From assembly GCF_014851915.1 (NCBI RefSeq), contig NZ_JACVAP010000003.1, positions 62,001-126,000 of the forward strand: a stretch of DNA of 64,000 nucleotides, written 5' to 3'. This DNA is from Xanthomonas sp. XNM01. Its GTDB lineage: Bacteria; Pseudomonadota; Gammaproteobacteria; Xanthomonadales; Xanthomonadaceae. A program made the translations under genes and the position numbers. Shown here in pieces: positions 9,470 to 30,302 of this stretch. The first letter of the stretch is position 1, and each line of letters opens with the position of its first letter. The notes below the pieces were generated by a model. It was not told the DNA's origin, did not search any database, and was given only the letters and a program-made list of their open reading frames with translations.

Positions 9470-9769
9470 TCAGGCCTTGGCGGACACGTCGATGCTCTGG
9501 CCTTCGGCCAGGCGCACGTACGCCTTACGCCAGTCGCCGCGGCGACCGGAACGGAAGCGGAAGGACTTGCTCTTGCCCTTCACGTTGACGACGTTGACCG
9601 ACTCGACCTTCACGGCGAACAGCTCTTCCACTGCAGCCTTGACGTCAGCCTTGGTGGCGTCGTTCGAAACTTCGAACACGTACTGGTTGCTCACTTCCTG
9701 CAGACGCGCGGTCTTTTCGGAAACGCGCGGAGCCAGCAGCACGCTGAAAACCTTCTCATTGGTGCTCAT
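9470..9769 (-). CDS. rplW: 50S ribosomal protein L23
   Basis: The ATG that overlaps the rplD stop (ATGA) gives [20 protein letters not shown], 99 residues, normal for L23. A GTG three codons upstream is possible but less likely. L23 sits at the tunnel exit and docks trigger factor and SRP. The motif [20 protein letters not shown] is the L23 loop. Confidence 0.96.
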   Translation of the reverse strand: MSTNEKVFSVLLAPRVSEKTARLQEVSNQYVFEVSNDATKADVKAAVEELFAVKVESVNVVNVKGKSKSFRFRSGRRGDWRKAYVRLAEGQSIDVSAKA

Positions 9770-10371
9770 GCCAGCCACTCCTCGACCTTCTTGACCGCAT
9801 CGGCGGTGATCAGCACGGAATCGGCGCCGACCAGGGCGACCGGATCCAGGCCCTGCACGTCGCGGACCTGCACGTACGGCAGATTGCGGGCGGACAGGAA
9901 CAGGTTCTCGGAGGCGTCCTCGGTGACGATCAGCGGGCGCTTGCCCAGCTCGAAACCGGCCAGCTTCTCGACCAGCGCGCTGGTCTTGACGGCATCGACG
10001 TCGAACGCGTCGACGACCTTCAGACGGCCCTGGCGGTTCAGCTCGGACAGGATCACTGCCATCGCCGCGCGGTACATCTTGCGGTTGACCTTCTGCGCGA
10101 AGCTGCGCGGCTTGGCCGCGAAGGTCACGCCGCCGCCGACGAAGATCGGAGCCGTCAGTGCGCCATGACGCGCGCCGCCGCCCTTCTGCTTCTTCGACTT
10201 CTTGGTGGTGCCATTGACCTCGGCGCGGGTCTTCTGCGCCTTGGTGCCGGCGCGACCGGCGTTGCGGTAGGCAACCACGACCTGGTGGACCAGGTCCTCG
10301 CTGAATTCGCGACCGAACACCGCGTCGGAGACCGACAGCTTGTTGGCGCTACCCGTAATGGTGAGTTCCAT
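9766..10371 (-). CDS. rplD: 50S ribosomal protein L4
   Basis: L4 reaches into the exit tunnel and in E. coli represses its own S10 operon. The second of two adjacent ATG codons ([20 protein letters not shown]) is chosen for its 7-base spacing from GGAG, giving 201 residues. The tunnel loop [20 protein letters not shown] is present. The stop overlaps rplW. Confidence 0.97.
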   Translation of the reverse strand: MELTITGSANKLSVSDAVFGREFSEDLVHQVVVAYRNAGRAGTKAQKTRAEVNGTTKKSKKQKGGGARHGALTAPIFVGGGVTFAAKPRSFAQKVNRKMYRAAMAVILSELNRQGRLKVVDAFDVDAVKTSALVEKLAGFELGKRPLIVTEDASENLFLSARNLPYVQVRDVQGLDPVALVGADSVLITADAVKKVEEWLA

Positions 10372-10382
10372 CATGCTTCTCC

Positions 10383-11036
10383 TTACGCCTTGCTCGCCGG
10401 ACGCACGACCACGTCGCCACCCGGAGCTCCCGGAACGGCGCCACGGACGGCGATCAGACCGCGCTCGGCATCCACGCGCACAACCTCGAGGTTCTGCACG
10501 CTCTGCACCTCGGCACCCATGTGGCCGGACATCTTCTTGCCCGGGAACACACGGCCCGGCGTCTGACGCTGGCCGATCGAACCCGGCGAGCGATGCGACA
10601 GCGAGTTACCGTGGGTCGCATCGCCCATGGTGAAGTTGTGGCGCTTGATCGTGCCCTGGAAGCCCTTGCCCTTGGTCACGCCCTGGACGTCGACGATCTG
10701 GCCGACCTCGAAGATGTCGGCCTTGATTTCGCCACCGATGGCGAAATCACCGATCTTCTCGTCGGCGACGCGGAACTCCCACAGACCGCGGCCGGCTTCG
10801 ACCTTGGCTTTGGCGTAGTGGCCGGCCTGCGGCTTGTTGACAAGCGCGGCGCGGCGGGTGCCGGTGGTGATCTGGACGGCGCTGTAGCCGTCGACCTCGA
10901 CCGTCTTCACCTGGGTGATGCGGTTCGGGGTGGCTTCGATCAGGGTGACCGGAACGGAACGACCGTCCTCGGTGAAGATGCGGCTCATGCCAGCCTTGCG
11001 GCCGACGATGCCCAACGAATACTTCTTCGCAGTCAT
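10383..11036 (-). CDS. rplC: 50S ribosomal protein L3
   Basis: The 217-residue product has the L3 signature [20 protein letters not shown] and [21 protein letters not shown]3 starts 50S assembly and its loop reaches the peptidyl transferase centre; the methylated-glutamine region in other bacteria is inside [10 protein letters not shown]. It lies between rpsJ and rplD. Confidence 0.98.
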   Translation of the reverse strand: MTAKKYSLGIVGRKAGMSRIFTEDGRSVPVTLIEATPNRITQVKTVEVDGYSAVQITTGTRRAALVNKPQAGHYAKAKVEAGRGLWEFRVADEKIGDFAIGGEIKADIFEVGQIVDVQGVTKGKGFQGTIKRHNFTMGDATHGNSLSHRSPGSIGQRQTPGRVFPGKKMSGHMGAEVQSVQNLEVVRVDAERGLIAVRGAVPGAPGGDVVVRPASKA

Positions 11037-11047
11037 GGTCGGTTACC

Positions 11048-11359
11048 TCAAGCCAGCTTGATCTGGACGTCGACGCCAGCCGCGAGTTCGAGCTTCATCA
11101 GCGCGTCCACGGTCTTGTCGTTGGGGTCCACGATATCGAGCACGCGCTTGTGCGTGCGGGTCTCGTACTGGTCGCGCGCATCCTTGTCGGCATGCGGGGA
11201 GACGAGAATGGTGTAACGCTCGATCTTGGTCGGCAGCGGAATCGGGCCACGCACCTGCGCGCCAGTCCTTTTTGCCGTCTCGACGATCTCGCTGGCCGAA
11301 CGGTCGATCAAACGGTGATCGAACGCCTTGAGCCGAATCCGGATCTTTTGGTCCGCCAT
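11048..11359 (-). CDS. rpsJ: 30S ribosomal protein S10 / NusE
   Basis: The 103-residue protein [20 protein letters not shown] has the [20 protein letters not shown] loop. S10 is a 30S head protein and, as NusE, joins NusB and NusG in antitermination and transcription-translation coupling. It is the first gene of the S10 operon, after a structured leader of about 158 bases that starts at a strong promoter. Confidence 0.98.
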
Positions 11360-11488
11360 GACGGAGTTCCTTCGTTATAAAGAGCGACGGGCGCGGCCTC
11401 TGGGATGCCTGCCCCGGATGGTTCACAACTAAGCGAGGAAGGCCCGGACGGAGCCCGCAACGCCGGGGCCTCCTGGCCCCAAAAACGC

Positions 11489-11514
11489 GGGCAGACCAGC
11501 AAGCCGGTCTGCCC
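11489..11514 (-). other. Hairpin at the predicted 5' end of the S10 mRNA
   Basis: Arms GGGCAGACC and GGTCTGCCC form a perfect 9-bp stem with an 8-base loop, starting 10 bases after the -10 box. Sequence and spacing resemble the hairpin before rpsL. Confidence 0.65.
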
Positions 11515-11523
11515 AGACGGAAA

Positions 11524-11552
11524 AGTATAGAGCGCGCAAACGACGGAGTCAA
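11524..11552 (-). promoter_or_regulatory. Sigma70-type promoter of the S10 operon
   Basis: On the minus strand TTGACT and TATACT are separated by exactly 17 bases. The match is near consensus and the position 165 bases upstream of rpsJ is right for the operon promoter. Confidence 0.85.
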
Positions 11553-11644
11553 CAGCTTGCGCTGTTGTCCGTGATCAGTCCACGCGACCTTCCCTGTCCG
11601 GCGAACACGAGGCGCATCCTGCACCTCTTTTCGCTGTGTTCCGG

Positions 11645-11673
11645 CGACCTACCCCGCCCAGGCGGGGTGGTCG
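11645..11673 (-). terminator. Hairpin after the first tuf gene
   Basis: Arms CGACCTACCCCGCC and GGCGGGGTGGTCG pair with one bulge around a 2-base loop, about 13 bases after the tuf stop. No T-run follows on the minus strand, so the stem may mark the end of the str operon with help from other factors. Confidence 0.5.
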
Positions 11674-11685
11674 CTCACGGTTGCC

Positions 11686-12876
<1,191 letters not shown>

Positions 12877-12911
12877 GGTTGTAGAACCTCTTGCTCAACT
12901 TTGAGAAATGC

Positions 12912-12934
12912 GCGGTCGCGCCGGGCGCGACCGC
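12912..12934 (-). terminator. Hairpin in the fusA-tuf spacer
   Basis: Arms GCGGTCGCG/CGCGACCGC form a perfect 9-bp stem with loop CCGGG. A second stem, CGCCTCC/GGAGGCG at about 12958-12975, lies directly after the fusA stop. They may tune the ratio of fusA to tuf mRNA. Confidence 0.45.
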
Positions 12935-12985
12935 ATGTCTGTGTCAGGCGCCCTGCCCGCCTCCCGGAGGAGGCGGCGCAATGGA

Positions 12986-15121
12986 TCAGCCCTTCTTGGT
13001 GACCGTGTCGGCGATGTTCTGCGGAGCCGGCTCGTAGTGGTCGAACTCCATCGAGAACGTCGCGCGACCCTGGGTCATCGAACGCAACTGGGTGGCGTAA
13101 CCGAACATCTCGCCCAGCGGAATCATCGCGTTGATGACGCTGCCCGAAACGCTGGTGTCCGAACCCTGCAGGACGCCGCGGCGACGGCTGACGTCGCCCA
13201 TCACGTCACCCTGGTAGTCGTCCGGGGTCACGATCTCGACCTTCATGATCGGCTCCAGCAGCACCGGCTTGGCCTTCGCGAAGCCCTGCTTGAACGCCAT
13301 CGAGGCGGCCAGCTTGAACGCCATTTCCGAGGAGTCGACGTCGTGGTACGAGCCGAACACCAGCTTGACCTTCACGTCCACGACCGGGAAGCCGGCCAGC
13401 GGACCGCTGGTGATCGTCTCGCGCAGGCCCTTCTCGACCGACGGGATGAATTCCTTCGGAATCACGCCGCCGGTGATGTCGTTGATGAACAGGAAGTCGT
13501 CCTTGATGTCGCCGGCCAGCTTCTCGTTCGCACGGTCCTCGGGGGTCAGCGGCGACAGCTCGATCACGACGTGACCGTACTGGCCCTTACCACCGGACTG
13601 CTTGGCGTGCTTGTAGTCCGACTTCACGTCGGCCAGCTGGATGGTCTCGCGATAGGCGACCTGCGGCTTGCCGACGTTGGCCTCGACGTTGAACTCGCGC
13701 TTCATGCGGTCGACGATGATGTCCAGGTGCAGCTCGCCCATGCCCGAGATGATGGTCTGGCCGGACTCTTCGTCGGTCTTGACGCGGAACGACGGGTCTT
13801 CCTGCGCCAGACGACCCAGGGCCAGACCCATCTTTTCCTGGTCCGACTTGGTCTTCGGCTCGACCGCCATCGAGATGACGGGCTCCGGGAACACCATGCG
13901 CTCGAGCACGATCGGCGAGTCCTGGGCGCACAGGGTGTCACCGGTGGTGACGTCCTTCAGGCCCACGGCCGCTGCGATGTCGCCCGCCAGCACTTCCTTG
14001 ATCTCCTCGCGGTTGTTGGAATGCATCTGCAGCAGGCGGCCGATGCGCTCCTTCTTGTTCTTGACCGAATTCAGCACGGCGTCGCCGGCGTTCAGCGTGC
14101 CGGAGTAGACGCGGAAGAAGGTCAGCGAACCCACGAACGGGTCGGTCATGATCTTGAACGCCAGGGCCGAGAACGGCGCCTTGTCGTCCGACTTGCGGGT
14201 CATTTCCTTGGTCTCGTCGTCGACGTCCACGCCCTTCACGTCGGGCACGTCCACCGGCGACGGCAGCAGGTTGATGACGCCGTCGAGCATGGCCTGCACG
14301 CCCTTGTTCTTGAACGCCGAGCCGCAGAACATCGGCACGATCTCGGTCGCCAGGGTGCGCTGACGCAGCGCGGCGATGATCTCGGCCTCGGTCAGCTCCT
14401 CGCCGCCCAGGTACTTCTCCATCAGCTCTTCGCTGGCCTCGGCGGCGGTCTCGACCATGTAGGCACGGTCGGCGTTCGCCTGCTCGACCAGGTCGGCCGG
14501 GATGTCGCGGTACTCGAAGGTCATGCCCTGCGAGGCGGTATCCCAGTGGATCGCCTTCATCTTCAGCAGGTCGACCACGCCCTCGAAGCCGTCCTCGGCG
14601 CCGATCGGCACCTGCATCGGCACGGCGACGGCACCCAGACGGGCCTTCAGCTGGTCACGGACCTTGAAGAAGTTGGCGCCGGTGCGGTCCATCTTGTTGA
14701 CGAACGCGATGCGCGGCACGTGGTACTTGTTGGCCTGGCGCCACACGGTCTCCGACTGCGGCTGCACGCCGCCGACGGCGCACAGCACGAACACCGCACC
14801 GTCGAGCACGCGCAGCGAGCGCTCGACTTCGATGGTGAAGTCGACGTGCCCGGGGGTGTCGATGATGTTGAAGCGGTGTTCCGGGAACGACTTGTCCATG
14901 CCCTTCCAGAACGCGGTGGTGGCAGCGGACTGGATCGTGATGCCACGCTCCTGCTCCTGCTCCATCCAGTCCATGGTGGCGGCACCGTCGTGCACTTCAC
15001 CGATCTTGTGGCTCTTGCCGGTGTAGAACAGGATGCGCTCGGACGTCGTGGTCTTGCCGGCATCGATGTGGGCCATGATGCCGAAGTTGCGGTAACGCTC
15101 GATGGGAGTAGTGCGGGCCAC
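12986..15121 (-). CDS. fusA: Elongation factor G
   Basis: EF-G is the translocase GTPase that moves tRNAs and mRNA after peptide transfer and, with RRF, recycles ribosomes. The 711-residue protein [20 protein letters not shown] has the G motifs [21 protein letters not shown] and NKMDR, followed by the usual domains II-V ending [20 protein letters not shown]. The start codon is GTG. It stands third in the str operon. Confidence 0.99.
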   Translation of the reverse strand: MARTTPIERYRNFGIMAHIDAGKTTTSERILFYTGKSHKIGEVHDGAATMDWMEQEQERGITIQSAATTAFWKGMDKSFPEHRFNIIDTPGHVDFTIEVERSLRVLDGAVFVLCAVGGVQPQSETVWRQANKYHVPRIAFVNKMDRTGANFFKVRDQLKARLGAVAVPMQVPIGAEDGFEGVVDLLKMKAIHWDTASQGMTFEYRDIPADLVEQANADRAYMVETAAEASEELMEKYLGGEELTEAEIIAALRQRTLATEIVPMFCGSAFKNKGVQAMLDGVINLLPSPVDVPDVKGVDVDDETKEMTRKSDDKAPFSALAFKIMTDPFVGSLTFFRVYSGTLNAGDAVLNSVKNKKERIGRLLQMHSNNREEIKEVLAGDIAAAVGLKDVTTGDTLCAQDSPIVLERMVFPEPVISMAVEPKTKSDQEKMGLALGRLAQEDPSFRVKTDEESGQTIISGMGELHLDIIVDRMKREFNVEANVGKPQVAYRETIQLADVKSDYKHAKQSGGKGQYGHVVIELSPLTPEDRANEKLAGDIKDDFLFINDITGGVIPKEFIPSVEKGLRETITSGPLAGFPVVDVKVKLVFGSYHDVDSSEMAFKLAASMAFKQGFAKAKPVLLEPIMKVEIVTPDDYQGDVMGDVSRRRGVLQGSDTSVSGSVINAMIPLGEMFGYATQLRSMTQGRATFSMEFDHYEPAPQNIADTVTKKG

Positions 15122-15232
15122 GGGAGCCTCTCGTTTGCTTTTGACTTTTGGAAGTAGGAGTGGCGCGCGGCGCCGGCTCCCCTGAAAAACGGAGGGCGCG
15201 GACCATGCCGCGCCGCCCGGACCGCCTGGGGT

Positions 15233-15253
15233 CGGGCCCCGCTCGGGGGCCCG
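15233..15253 (-). terminator. Hairpin after rpsG
   Basis: Arms CGGGCCCC/GGGGCCCG with loop GCTCG form an 8-bp stem 7 bases after the rpsG stop. It lies within the str operon and has no T-run, so attenuation or mRNA protection is more likely than full termination. Confidence 0.4.
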
Positions 15254-15259
15254 GCCGCA

Positions 15260-15727
15260 TTACCAGCGGTAGTGGGCGAAGGCCTTGTTGGCCTCGGCCA
15301 TGCGGTGGGTCTCTTCGCGCTTCTTGATCGCGCCACCGCGGTTTTCCGACGCATCGAGCAGCTCGGCGGCCAGCTTGCGGGCCATCGTGTTCTCGCCGCG
15401 CTTGCGGGCCGAATCGATCAGCCAGCGCATCGACAGCGCCAGACGACGCGACGAACGCACTTCGACCGGCACCTGGTAGGTCGCACCACCGACGCGGCGG
15501 GACTTCACCTCGACGGCCGGCGACACGTTGTCGAGGGCCTTCTGGACCAGCTCGATCGGGTTCGGGTTCTTCTCGCCGATGACGTCCATCGCGTCATACA
15601 CGATGTTTTCGGCGATCGACTTCTTGCCGCTCTTCATCACCATGTTGATGAAGCGGGCGATGGTCTCGCTCCCGTGCTTGGGATCGGGGAGGACGGAACG
15701 CTGGGGGGTAGAGCCTTTACGGGACAT
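15260..15727 (-). CDS. rpsG: 30S ribosomal protein S7
   Basis: The 155-residue product [20 protein letters not shown] has the conserved [20 protein letters not shown] and [20 protein letters not shown] motifs. S7 starts assembly of the 30S head and, in E. coli, represses the str operon from the rpsL-rpsG spacer. The spacer here is only 11 bases. Confidence 0.98.
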   Translation of the reverse strand: MSRKGSTPQRSVLPDPKHGSETIARFINMVMKSGKKSIAENIVYDAMDVIGEKNPNPIELVQKALDNVSPAVEVKSRRVGGATYQVPVEVRSSRRLALSMRWLIDSARKRGENTMARKLAAELLDASENRGGAIKKREETHRMAEANKAFAHYRW

Positions 15728-15738
15728 GATCGATTTCC

Positions 15739-16113
15739 TTAAGCCTTCGGACGCTTGGCGCCGTACTTGGAACGGCCCTGACGGCGCTTGCTCACGCCGG
15801 CGGCGTCGAGCGAACCACGGACGGTGTGGTAGCGCACACCCGGCAGATCCTTGACGCGGCCGCCGCGGATCAGCACCACGGAGTGCTCCTGCAGGTTGTG
15901 GCCTTCGCCGCCGATGTAGGAAATGACCTCGTAGCCGTTGGTCAGGCGCACCTTGGCGACCTTACGCAGCGCCGAGTTCGGCTTCTTCGGGGTGGTGGTG
16001 TACACGCGGGTGCAGACGCCACGGCGCTGCGGGCACTTCTCGAGCGCCGGCGAGGCACTCTTGTAGGTCGTCGCCTGCCGCGGCTTGCGGACCAGCTGGT
16101 TGATCGTCGCCAT
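15739..16113 (-). CDS. rpsL: 30S ribosomal protein S12
   Basis: S12 lines the decoding centre. From [20 protein letters not shown] the protein is 124 residues, the normal size; an open extension upstream has no family match. Lys43 in [12 protein letters not shown] and the lysine in [13 protein letters not shown], both altered in streptomycin-resistant mutants of other bacteria, are the wild-type residues. First gene of the str operon. Confidence 0.98.
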   Translation of the reverse strand: MATINQLVRKPRQATTYKSASPALEKCPQRRGVCTRVYTTTPKKPNSALRKVAKVRLTNGYEVISYIGGEGHNLQEHSVVLIRGGRVKDLPGVRYHTVRGSLDAAGVSKRRQGRSKYGAKRPKA

Positions 16114-16173
16114 CTTTAAGGTTCTTCTGCTTGGGGCCCTGCACGGATGCCGGGGCCGGTACGTGAAAACGCA

Positions 16174-16197
16174 CGGCAGGCCGAAGACGGCCTGCCG
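16174..16197 (-). other. Hairpin at the predicted 5' end of the str operon mRNA
   Basis: Arms CGGCAGGCC/GGCCTGCCG form a perfect 9-bp stem with a 6-base loop, starting 10 bases after the TATACT box. It resembles the hairpin at the start of the S10 transcript. Confidence 0.65.
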
Positions 16198-16206
16198 AGA
16201 CATGAA

Positions 16207-16236
16207 AGTATAGCCGGGTGGCGAAAAAGCCGTCAA
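16207..16236 (-). promoter_or_regulatory. Sigma70-type promoter of the str operon
   Basis: The minus strand has TTGACG and TATACT with an 18-base spacer, 94 bases upstream of the rpsL start. Both boxes are near consensus. Confidence 0.85.
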
Positions 16237-16324
16237 CCAGCCCTACCCGTCCCTGTTGGCGGGCCGGGACGCCGGCGGTTGCCGGCCTCCCTTCCCGCGC
16301 GCGATGGCGTCCTGCCGTCGCGTC

Positions 16325-16357
16325 GTTCCCGGGGCCGGCGGACCGGCTCCCGGGAAC
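16325..16357 (-). terminator. Hairpin downstream of rpoC
   Basis: Arms GTTCCCGGG/CCCGGGAAC form a perfect 9-bp stem with a GC-rich inner region, 6 bases after the rpoC stop and just before the rpsL promoter. It lacks a T-run. Confidence 0.5.
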
Positions 16358-16363
16358 TGCTGC

Positions 16364-20587
<4,224 letters not shown>

Positions 20588-20684
20588 TTCTTTTCTCCGT
20601 CAGGAGTTGGAGGCGATTCGGTGGCTAGAGCGGATTCCGTGCGGACGGCGGGCCTGGCGGCCGCGCCGTCCCTCTGGCGCCGTA

Positions 20685-24872
<4,188 letters not shown>

Positions 24873-25065
24873 GGGTCTACCACCTCTGTCATTGCGGGCC
24901 GTGCGTCGCGGCCCGAGGGGAACATGAAACTGTCAGTAGGAAGTCGCTGGTATTGCCGGCACCAGCACGCCATCTCCCGCTACTTCCGACTACCAGCTCC
25001 GCGCGTGCGTGACACTGGGTTTTCAGGTGTTTCGGGCCATCGCGGGAGCCATGCTCCCGGAACGA

Positions 25066-25098
25066 CCAAAGGCCGGGGGCTTTCGCCCCCAGCCTTGG
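25066..25098 (-). terminator. rplL-rpoB attenuator hairpin
   Basis: A stem of about 12 bp with one mismatch (inner arms GGGGGC/GCCCCC) closes a GAAA loop on the minus strand, 36 bases after the rplL stop. It is followed by TTTGGTCGTT. A partial terminator between rplL and rpoB is known from E. coli; this is a good candidate for the same role. A second stem CGGGAGC/GCTCCCG lies at 25043-25059. Confidence 0.65.
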
Positions 25099-25134
25099 TG
25101 CATCACCGAATGTGCCGGCGATGCAAGGTGTCGC

Positions 25135-25509
25135 TTACTTGAGTTCGACGGTCGCGCCGGCGGCCTCGAGGTCCTTCTTGAACTTGGCGGCGTCGTCCTT
25201 CGACACGCCGTCCTTGACGTCCTTCGGAGCGCCTTCGACCAGGTCCTTGGCTTCCTTCAGGCCCAGGCCGGTGATGGCACGGACGGCCTTGATGACCTCG
25301 ACCTTCTTGTCGCCGGCGGCCTTCAGCACGACGGTGAACTCGGTCTGCTCCTCGACCGGGGCAGCGGCAGCGGCCGGGCCGGCAGCCACGGCGACCGGGG
25401 CGGCGGCGGAGACGCCGAACTTCTCTTCGATGGCCTTGACCAGCTCCATCACTTCCATCAGGGTCTTGCCGGCAATGGCTTCGACGATCTGCTCGTTGGA
25501 AAGGGACAT
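25135..25509 (-). CDS. rplL: 50S ribosomal protein L7/L12
   Basis: The 124-residue protein [20 protein letters not shown] has the dimerising N-terminal domain, an Ala/Pro hinge around residues 37-52 and the factor-binding C-terminal domain ending [19 protein letters not shown] and so on. L7/L12 forms the ribosomal stalk that recruits translation GTPases. It follows rplJ by 57 bases. Confidence 0.98.
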   Translation of the reverse strand: MSLSNEQIVEAIAGKTLMEVMELVKAIEEKFGVSAAAPVAVAAGPAAAAAPVEEQTEFTVVLKAAGDKKVEVIKAVRAITGLGLKEAKDLVEGAPKDVKDGVSKDDAAKFKKDLEAAGATVELK

Positions 25510-25566
25510 TGTGATTACCTTCTGAAATGTTTTCTGGAAAGGAAATTTAGGAAATCGTCGAAGCGA

Positions 25567-26115
25567 TCAGGCTTCGGTCGCGGCTTCTTCGGCAGCGGCG
25601 TCGGTTTCGGCCGGCGCGGCATCGCCACCACCCTGCTGATCGGCGACGGCCTTGACCGCGCGAGCAAACATGGTGGCCGGCTCGGCCAGGGCACGGGCGA
25701 CCATCGCCAGGGCCTGCTCGAGGGTCGGCAGCGACGCCAGGACCTCGACATGGCTGGCCGGATACAGCTGACCGCCGACGGCGACCACCTGCGGCTTCAG
25801 CTTGTCGTTGGTCTTGGCGAACTCCTTGATCAGGCGACCGGCTGCGCCGGGCTCCTCGGTCGAGAACGCATACAGCAGCGGACCCACGAGTGCATCCTTG
25901 GTGCACTCGAACTCCGTGCCTTCGACGGCGCGCGCGGCCAGCGTGTTCTTGACGACTTTCAAGTACACGCCGTTCTCGCGGGCCTTCTTGCGCATCGCGG
26001 TCATCTGGGAGACCGTGGTGCCTGCGTACTCGGCGGCGATCAGGGAGTGCGCCTTGGCGGCGACGTCGGCCAGTTCGGCGACGACTTCCTTCTTCTGGGA
26101 CAGATTAAGAGCCAT
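25567..26115 (-). CDS. rplJ: 50S ribosomal protein L10
   Basis: The 182-residue protein [20 protein letters not shown] anchors L7/L12 dimers to the ribosome. The [20 protein letters not shown] and [20 protein letters not shown] motifs are standard. In E. coli the L10-L12 complex represses its own mRNA through the long leader; a 370-base leader is present here. Confidence 0.98.
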   Translation of the reverse strand: MALNLSQKKEVVAELADVAAKAHSLIAAEYAGTTVSQMTAMRKKARENGVYLKVVKNTLAARAVEGTEFECTKDALVGPLLYAFSTEEPGAAGRLIKEFAKTNDKLKPQVVAVGGQLYPASHVEVLASLPTLEQALAMVARALAEPATMFARAVKAVADQQGGGDAAPAETDAAAEEAATEA

Positions 26116-26485
26116 AACACTCCTCCGTATGAACTCCGCTCGCGGCTCCTGCCGGTTGCGGTCCTGGGCGACGCCCTTCCGTGGGTGTCGGGGACGCCTC
26201 GTGGCGCCCCGGTGCTGGCCTATCTGATCCGCTCGGGCCCGAAGGCCGATCGGGAAAGCATCCAGAAGGCGGCACCATCTACGCAGGTTCGGACCAGACG
26301 GCCCGGATTAAGCAGCCCCGCTGCATCGACGGCGATTCCCTGCCAGTACGAGCCTCCCTGCCCGTCGCCGATGTGCGCCGACCGCGCCTGCGGTCTTTGA
26401 CGGCTGTCGCCGGCGCATGGCCGGCGACTGCCCTCAAACTCTTGCAACCGGACCCCCGCGCGCAGCGACGGCCCGGGACACGCGA
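26116..26485 (-). promoter_or_regulatory. 370-bp rplA-rplJ spacer, probable L10 leader
   Basis: No gene is seen. The length and position match the long autoregulated rplJ leader of E. coli. A perfect 9-bp stem lies at 26406-26428, near the rplA end. No promoter with both boxes at good spacing was found, so transcription may read through from rplKA. Confidence 0.45.
26406..26428 (-). terminator. Hairpin in the rplA-rplJ spacer
   Basis: Arms GTCGCCGGC/GCCGGCGAC form a perfect 9-bp stem with a 5-base loop, 58 bases after the rplA stop. No T-run follows. Confidence 0.4.
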
Positions 26486-27184
26486 TTACTTCAGGGACAG
26501 CGAGGTCTGGTCGACGGTCACGCCCGGGCCCATCGTCGAGCTCAGCGAGACCTTCTGCAGGTACTGGCCCTTCGAGGTCGCCGGCTTGGCCTTGATCAGG
26601 TCCAGCAGCAGCGCCTGCAGGTTCGACTTCAGCGCATCGTCACCGAAGTCGGCCTTGCCGATGGTGGCGTGGATGATGCCGGCCTTGTCGGTGCGGTAGC
26701 GCACCTGGCCCGACTTGGCGTTCTTGACCGCCTCGGCCGGGTTCGGCGACACGGTGCCGACCTTCGGGTTCGGCATCAGACCGCGCGGACCCAGCAGGGT
26801 GCCCAGCTTGCCGACGACGCGCATCGCGTCCGGGGTGGCGATGACCACGTCGTAGTTCAGGTCGCCGGCCTGCATCTTCTCGGCCAGGTCGTCCATGCCG
26901 ACGGCCTCGGCGCCAGCGGCCAGGGCCTCGTCGGCCTTGGCGCCCGCCGGGGCGAACACCGCCACGCGCACCGACTTGCCGGTACCGGCCGGCAGCACGG
27001 TCGAACCGCGCACCTGCTGGTCGGACTTCTTCGCATCCACGCCCAGGCGGACGGAGACGTCGACGGCCTCGACGAACTTGGCCTTGGTGAAGCCCTTGAT
27101 GATCTTCAGGGCGTCATCGATCGCGTACGCCTTGCCCGGCTCGACGGCCGCCTTGATTGCCTTCTGTCGCTTGTTCAGTGCCAT
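26486..27184 (-). CDS. rplA: 50S ribosomal protein L1
   Basis: From [20 protein letters not shown] the protein is 232 residues, the normal L1 length; an open upstream stretch overlapping rplK is not used. L1 forms the mobile stalk that guides E-site tRNA out, and it represses rplKA in E. coli. The [20 protein letters not shown] signature is clear. It is 4 bases from rplK. Confidence 0.97.
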   Translation of the reverse strand: MALNKRQKAIKAAVEPGKAYAIDDALKIIKGFTKAKFVEAVDVSVRLGVDAKKSDQQVRGSTVLPAGTGKSVRVAVFAPAGAKADEALAAGAEAVGMDDLAEKMQAGDLNYDVVIATPDAMRVVGKLGTLLGPRGLMPNPKVGTVSPNPAEAVKNAKSGQVRYRTDKAGIIHATIGKADFGDDALKSNLQALLLDLIKAKPATSKGQYLQKVSLSSTMGPGVTVDQTSLSLK

Positions 27185-27188
27185 GATC

Positions 27189-27617
27189 TCAGCCCTCCAC
27201 CACCAGACCCATCGAACGGGCCGAGCCCGCGATGGTACGTACCGCCGCATCCAGGTCGGCCGCGGTCAGATCGGGTTCCTTCGCCTTGGCGATGTCCTCG
27301 AGCTGCTTGCGGGTGACCTTGCCCACCTTGTCGGTGTTCGGGCGCTTGGAGCCGGAGGTGATGCCCACGGCCTTCTTGAGCAGCACGGTCGCCGGGGTGC
27401 TCTTGGTGACGAAGGTGAAGGTACGGTCCGAATAGGCCGTGATGATGACCGGGGTCGGCAGACCCGGCTCGAGCTTGGAGGTCGCTGCGTTGAATGCCTT
27501 GCAGAACTCCATGATATTCAGGCCGCGCTGACCCAGCGCAGGACCGACCGGCGGCGAGGGGTTGGCCTGACCGGCCTTCACCTGCAGCTTGATGTAACCG
27601 ACAACTTTCTTTGCCAT
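27189..27617 (-). CDS. rplK: 50S ribosomal protein L11
   Basis: The 142-residue product [20 protein letters not shown] has [20 protein letters not shown] and the C-terminal [13 protein letters not shown]11 binds the GTPase-associated centre and is needed for RelA-dependent ppGpp synthesis. It is preceded by a 209-base spacer with a strong hairpin, so rplK may start its own unit. Confidence 0.98.
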   Translation of the reverse strand: MAKKVVGYIKLQVKAGQANPSPPVGPALGQRGLNIMEFCKAFNAATSKLEPGLPTPVIITAYSDRTFTFVTKSTPATVLLKKAVGITSGSKRPNTDKVGKVTRKQLEDIAKAKEPDLTAADLDAAVRTIAGSARSMGLVVEG

Positions 27618-27720
27618 TTGAGTACTCTCCGGGTGCAGACGCCTGGATTCAGGCTCCCCATCGCTCCGGGAAAATCACGCGTCCCGGTATCGCGTTGACG
27701 CTAGATCCATCTCGCACGAA

Positions 27721-27741
27721 CGGCCGCCCCGAGGGCGGCCG
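27721..27741 (-). terminator. Hairpin between nusG and rplK
   Basis: Arms CGGCCGCCC/GGGCGGCCG form a perfect 9-bp stem with a 3-base loop. It lies 86 bases after the nusG stop and 104 bases before rplK. A few T bases follow (TTCGTG). Confidence 0.5.
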
Positions 27742-27826
27742 ATGTGGATGCCCGGCATCCCGGACAGGAAGCCGCGCAGTGTATCAGATATCCGGGGCGG
27801 CCGCAGGCGCGCGCCCGGGAGCCTGG

Positions 27827-28384
27827 TCAGGCCTTCTCGACCTGACCGAACTCGAGCTCGACCGGGGTCGAGCGACCGAAGATGAGCACCGCGACACGCA
27901 GGCGGCTCTTCTCGTAGTTGACCTCTTCGACGACGCCGTTGAAGTCGTTGAACGGGCCATCGGTGACGCGGACCATCTGGCCCGGTTCGAACAGCACCTT
28001 CGGACGCGGCTTCTCGACGCCTTCCTGCACGCGATCGAGGATCGCGGCGGCCTCATGGTCCTGGATGGGCAGCGGGCGATCGGCGGTGCCGCCGATGAAG
28101 CCCATCACCTTCGAGGTTTCCTTGACCATGTGCCAGCTTTCGCTGTCGATGCGCGGAATACCGTTCTCGTCGTGGGTCTCGATCTGGACCAGCACATACC
28201 CCGGGAAGAACTTGCGCTCGGAACGGCGCTTCTGGCCGGAGCGCATCTCGATCACTTCCTCGGTCGGCACCAGCACTTCGCCGAAACGCTCTTCCATGCC
28301 GTTGCGGACGATGCGGTCGCGCAGGGCCTGGGCAACGGACTTCTCGAATCCGGAATAGGCGTGAACCACATACCAACGCTTCAC
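27827..28384 (-). CDS. nusG: Transcription antitermination factor NusG
   Basis: NusG binds RNA polymerase over the cleft, suppresses pausing and links Rho or S10. The 185-residue protein [20 protein letters not shown] has the NGN domain and a C-terminal KOW domain with [20 protein letters not shown]. The start codon is GTG, 9 bases from a GGAG. It is 13 bases after secE. Confidence 0.98.
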   Translation of the reverse strand: MKRWYVVHAYSGFEKSVAQALRDRIVRNGMEERFGEVLVPTEEVIEMRSGQKRRSERKFFPGYVLVQIETHDENGIPRIDSESWHMVKETSKVMGFIGGTADRPLPIQDHEAAAILDRVQEGVEKPRPKVLFEPGQMVRVTDGPFNDFNGVVEEVNYEKSRLRVAVLIFGRSTPVELEFGQVEKA

Positions 28385-28397
28385 TGCGACATTCTCC

Positions 28398-28808
28398 TCA
28401 GCGGCCGTAGTTCAGGAACAGCTCGATCGCCCACTTGACGAAGAAATCGAAACCGGCGAGCAGCAGGCTCAGGATGATCACCACCACGATCACCACCCAG
28501 GTCATGCGGGTCGCTTCCTGACGGGTGGGCCACACCACCTTGCGCAGCTCGAAGCGGGATTCGCTCAGGAAATCGCGGGTGTCGCGCCCCTTGGCGGTGA
28601 CCATGAAGACGCCGAGACCCGCGAGCAGACCAGCCACGACGGCCAGGCCACGCAGCTGACCGCCCCATGCACCCAGCTGGGCGGAGCGCTCGGCGGCACC
28701 GAACCAGAACCAGACGAAGAGACCGCCGAGGACCAGCAACGCGGCAATGACGTACTTGGCGATGTCGCCGCCGGCGGCGGACTGGGCCGGATCGATCTTG
28801 CTGTTCAA
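28398..28808 (-). CDS. secE: Preprotein translocase subunit SecE
   Basis: SecE clamps SecY in the membrane. The 136-residue reading starts at TTG ([20 protein letters not shown]), because family members begin MNSKI-like at this point, the frame has no ATG or GTG between here and tRNA-Trp, and the tRNA ends 69 bases upstream. Three hydrophobic segments are visible, the last ([20 protein letters not shown]) with the conserved [16 protein letters not shown] amphipathic helix before it. No good Shine-Dalgarno is seen. Confidence 0.93.
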   Translation of the reverse strand: MNSKIDPAQSAAGGDIAKYVIAALLVLGGLFVWFWFGAAERSAQLGAWGGQLRGLAVVAGLLAGLGVFMVTAKGRDTRDFLSESRFELRKVVWPTRQEATRMTWVVIVVVIILSLLLAGFDFFVKWAIELFLNYGR

Positions 28809-28877
28809 GTCGCGGTCGCTCTCAATCGGTACGGCCCGACAGACGCGGACCGGATTACTGCATGGAACTCCGTCAGA

Positions 28878-28953
<76 letters not shown>

Positions 28954-29022
28954 ACAGGAACTGACCAGGACTTCCTTAGACGGCGAAGGCGGACCGAAGC
29001 TCCGGCCCGCCCTTCGCGCTTT

Positions 29023-29042
29023 CCCGGCGACCCGTCGCCGGG
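29023..29042 (-). terminator. Hairpin after the second tuf gene
   Basis: Arms CCCGGCGA/TCGCCGGG form an 8-bp stem with a 4-base loop, 14 bases after the tuf stop. A second imperfect stem with arms GCGAAGGCGG/CCGCCCTTCGC spans about 28983-29019 before tRNA-Trp. They may terminate transcription or guide release of the tRNA. Confidence 0.45.
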
Positions 29043-29055
29043 ACCCGCAGGGGGC

Positions 29056-30246
<1,191 letters not shown>

Positions 30247-30302
30247 GGCTGCTTCTCGGATGATGATTTGAAAGAACCGCCCTGCTCGGGCGACTTGAAA
30301 AG

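Larger units (their letters stand above)
11360..11685 (-). promoter_or_regulatory. S10 operon leader and promoter region
   Basis: This 326-bp spacer between tuf and rpsJ holds no gene. It contains the tuf end hairpin, a sigma70-type promoter and a leader of about 158 nt with at least two strong stems (11489-11514 and GGGGCC/GGCCCC at 11465-11480). In E. coli the S10 leader is where L4 represses the operon; whether this leader does the same is inference. Confidence 0.6.
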
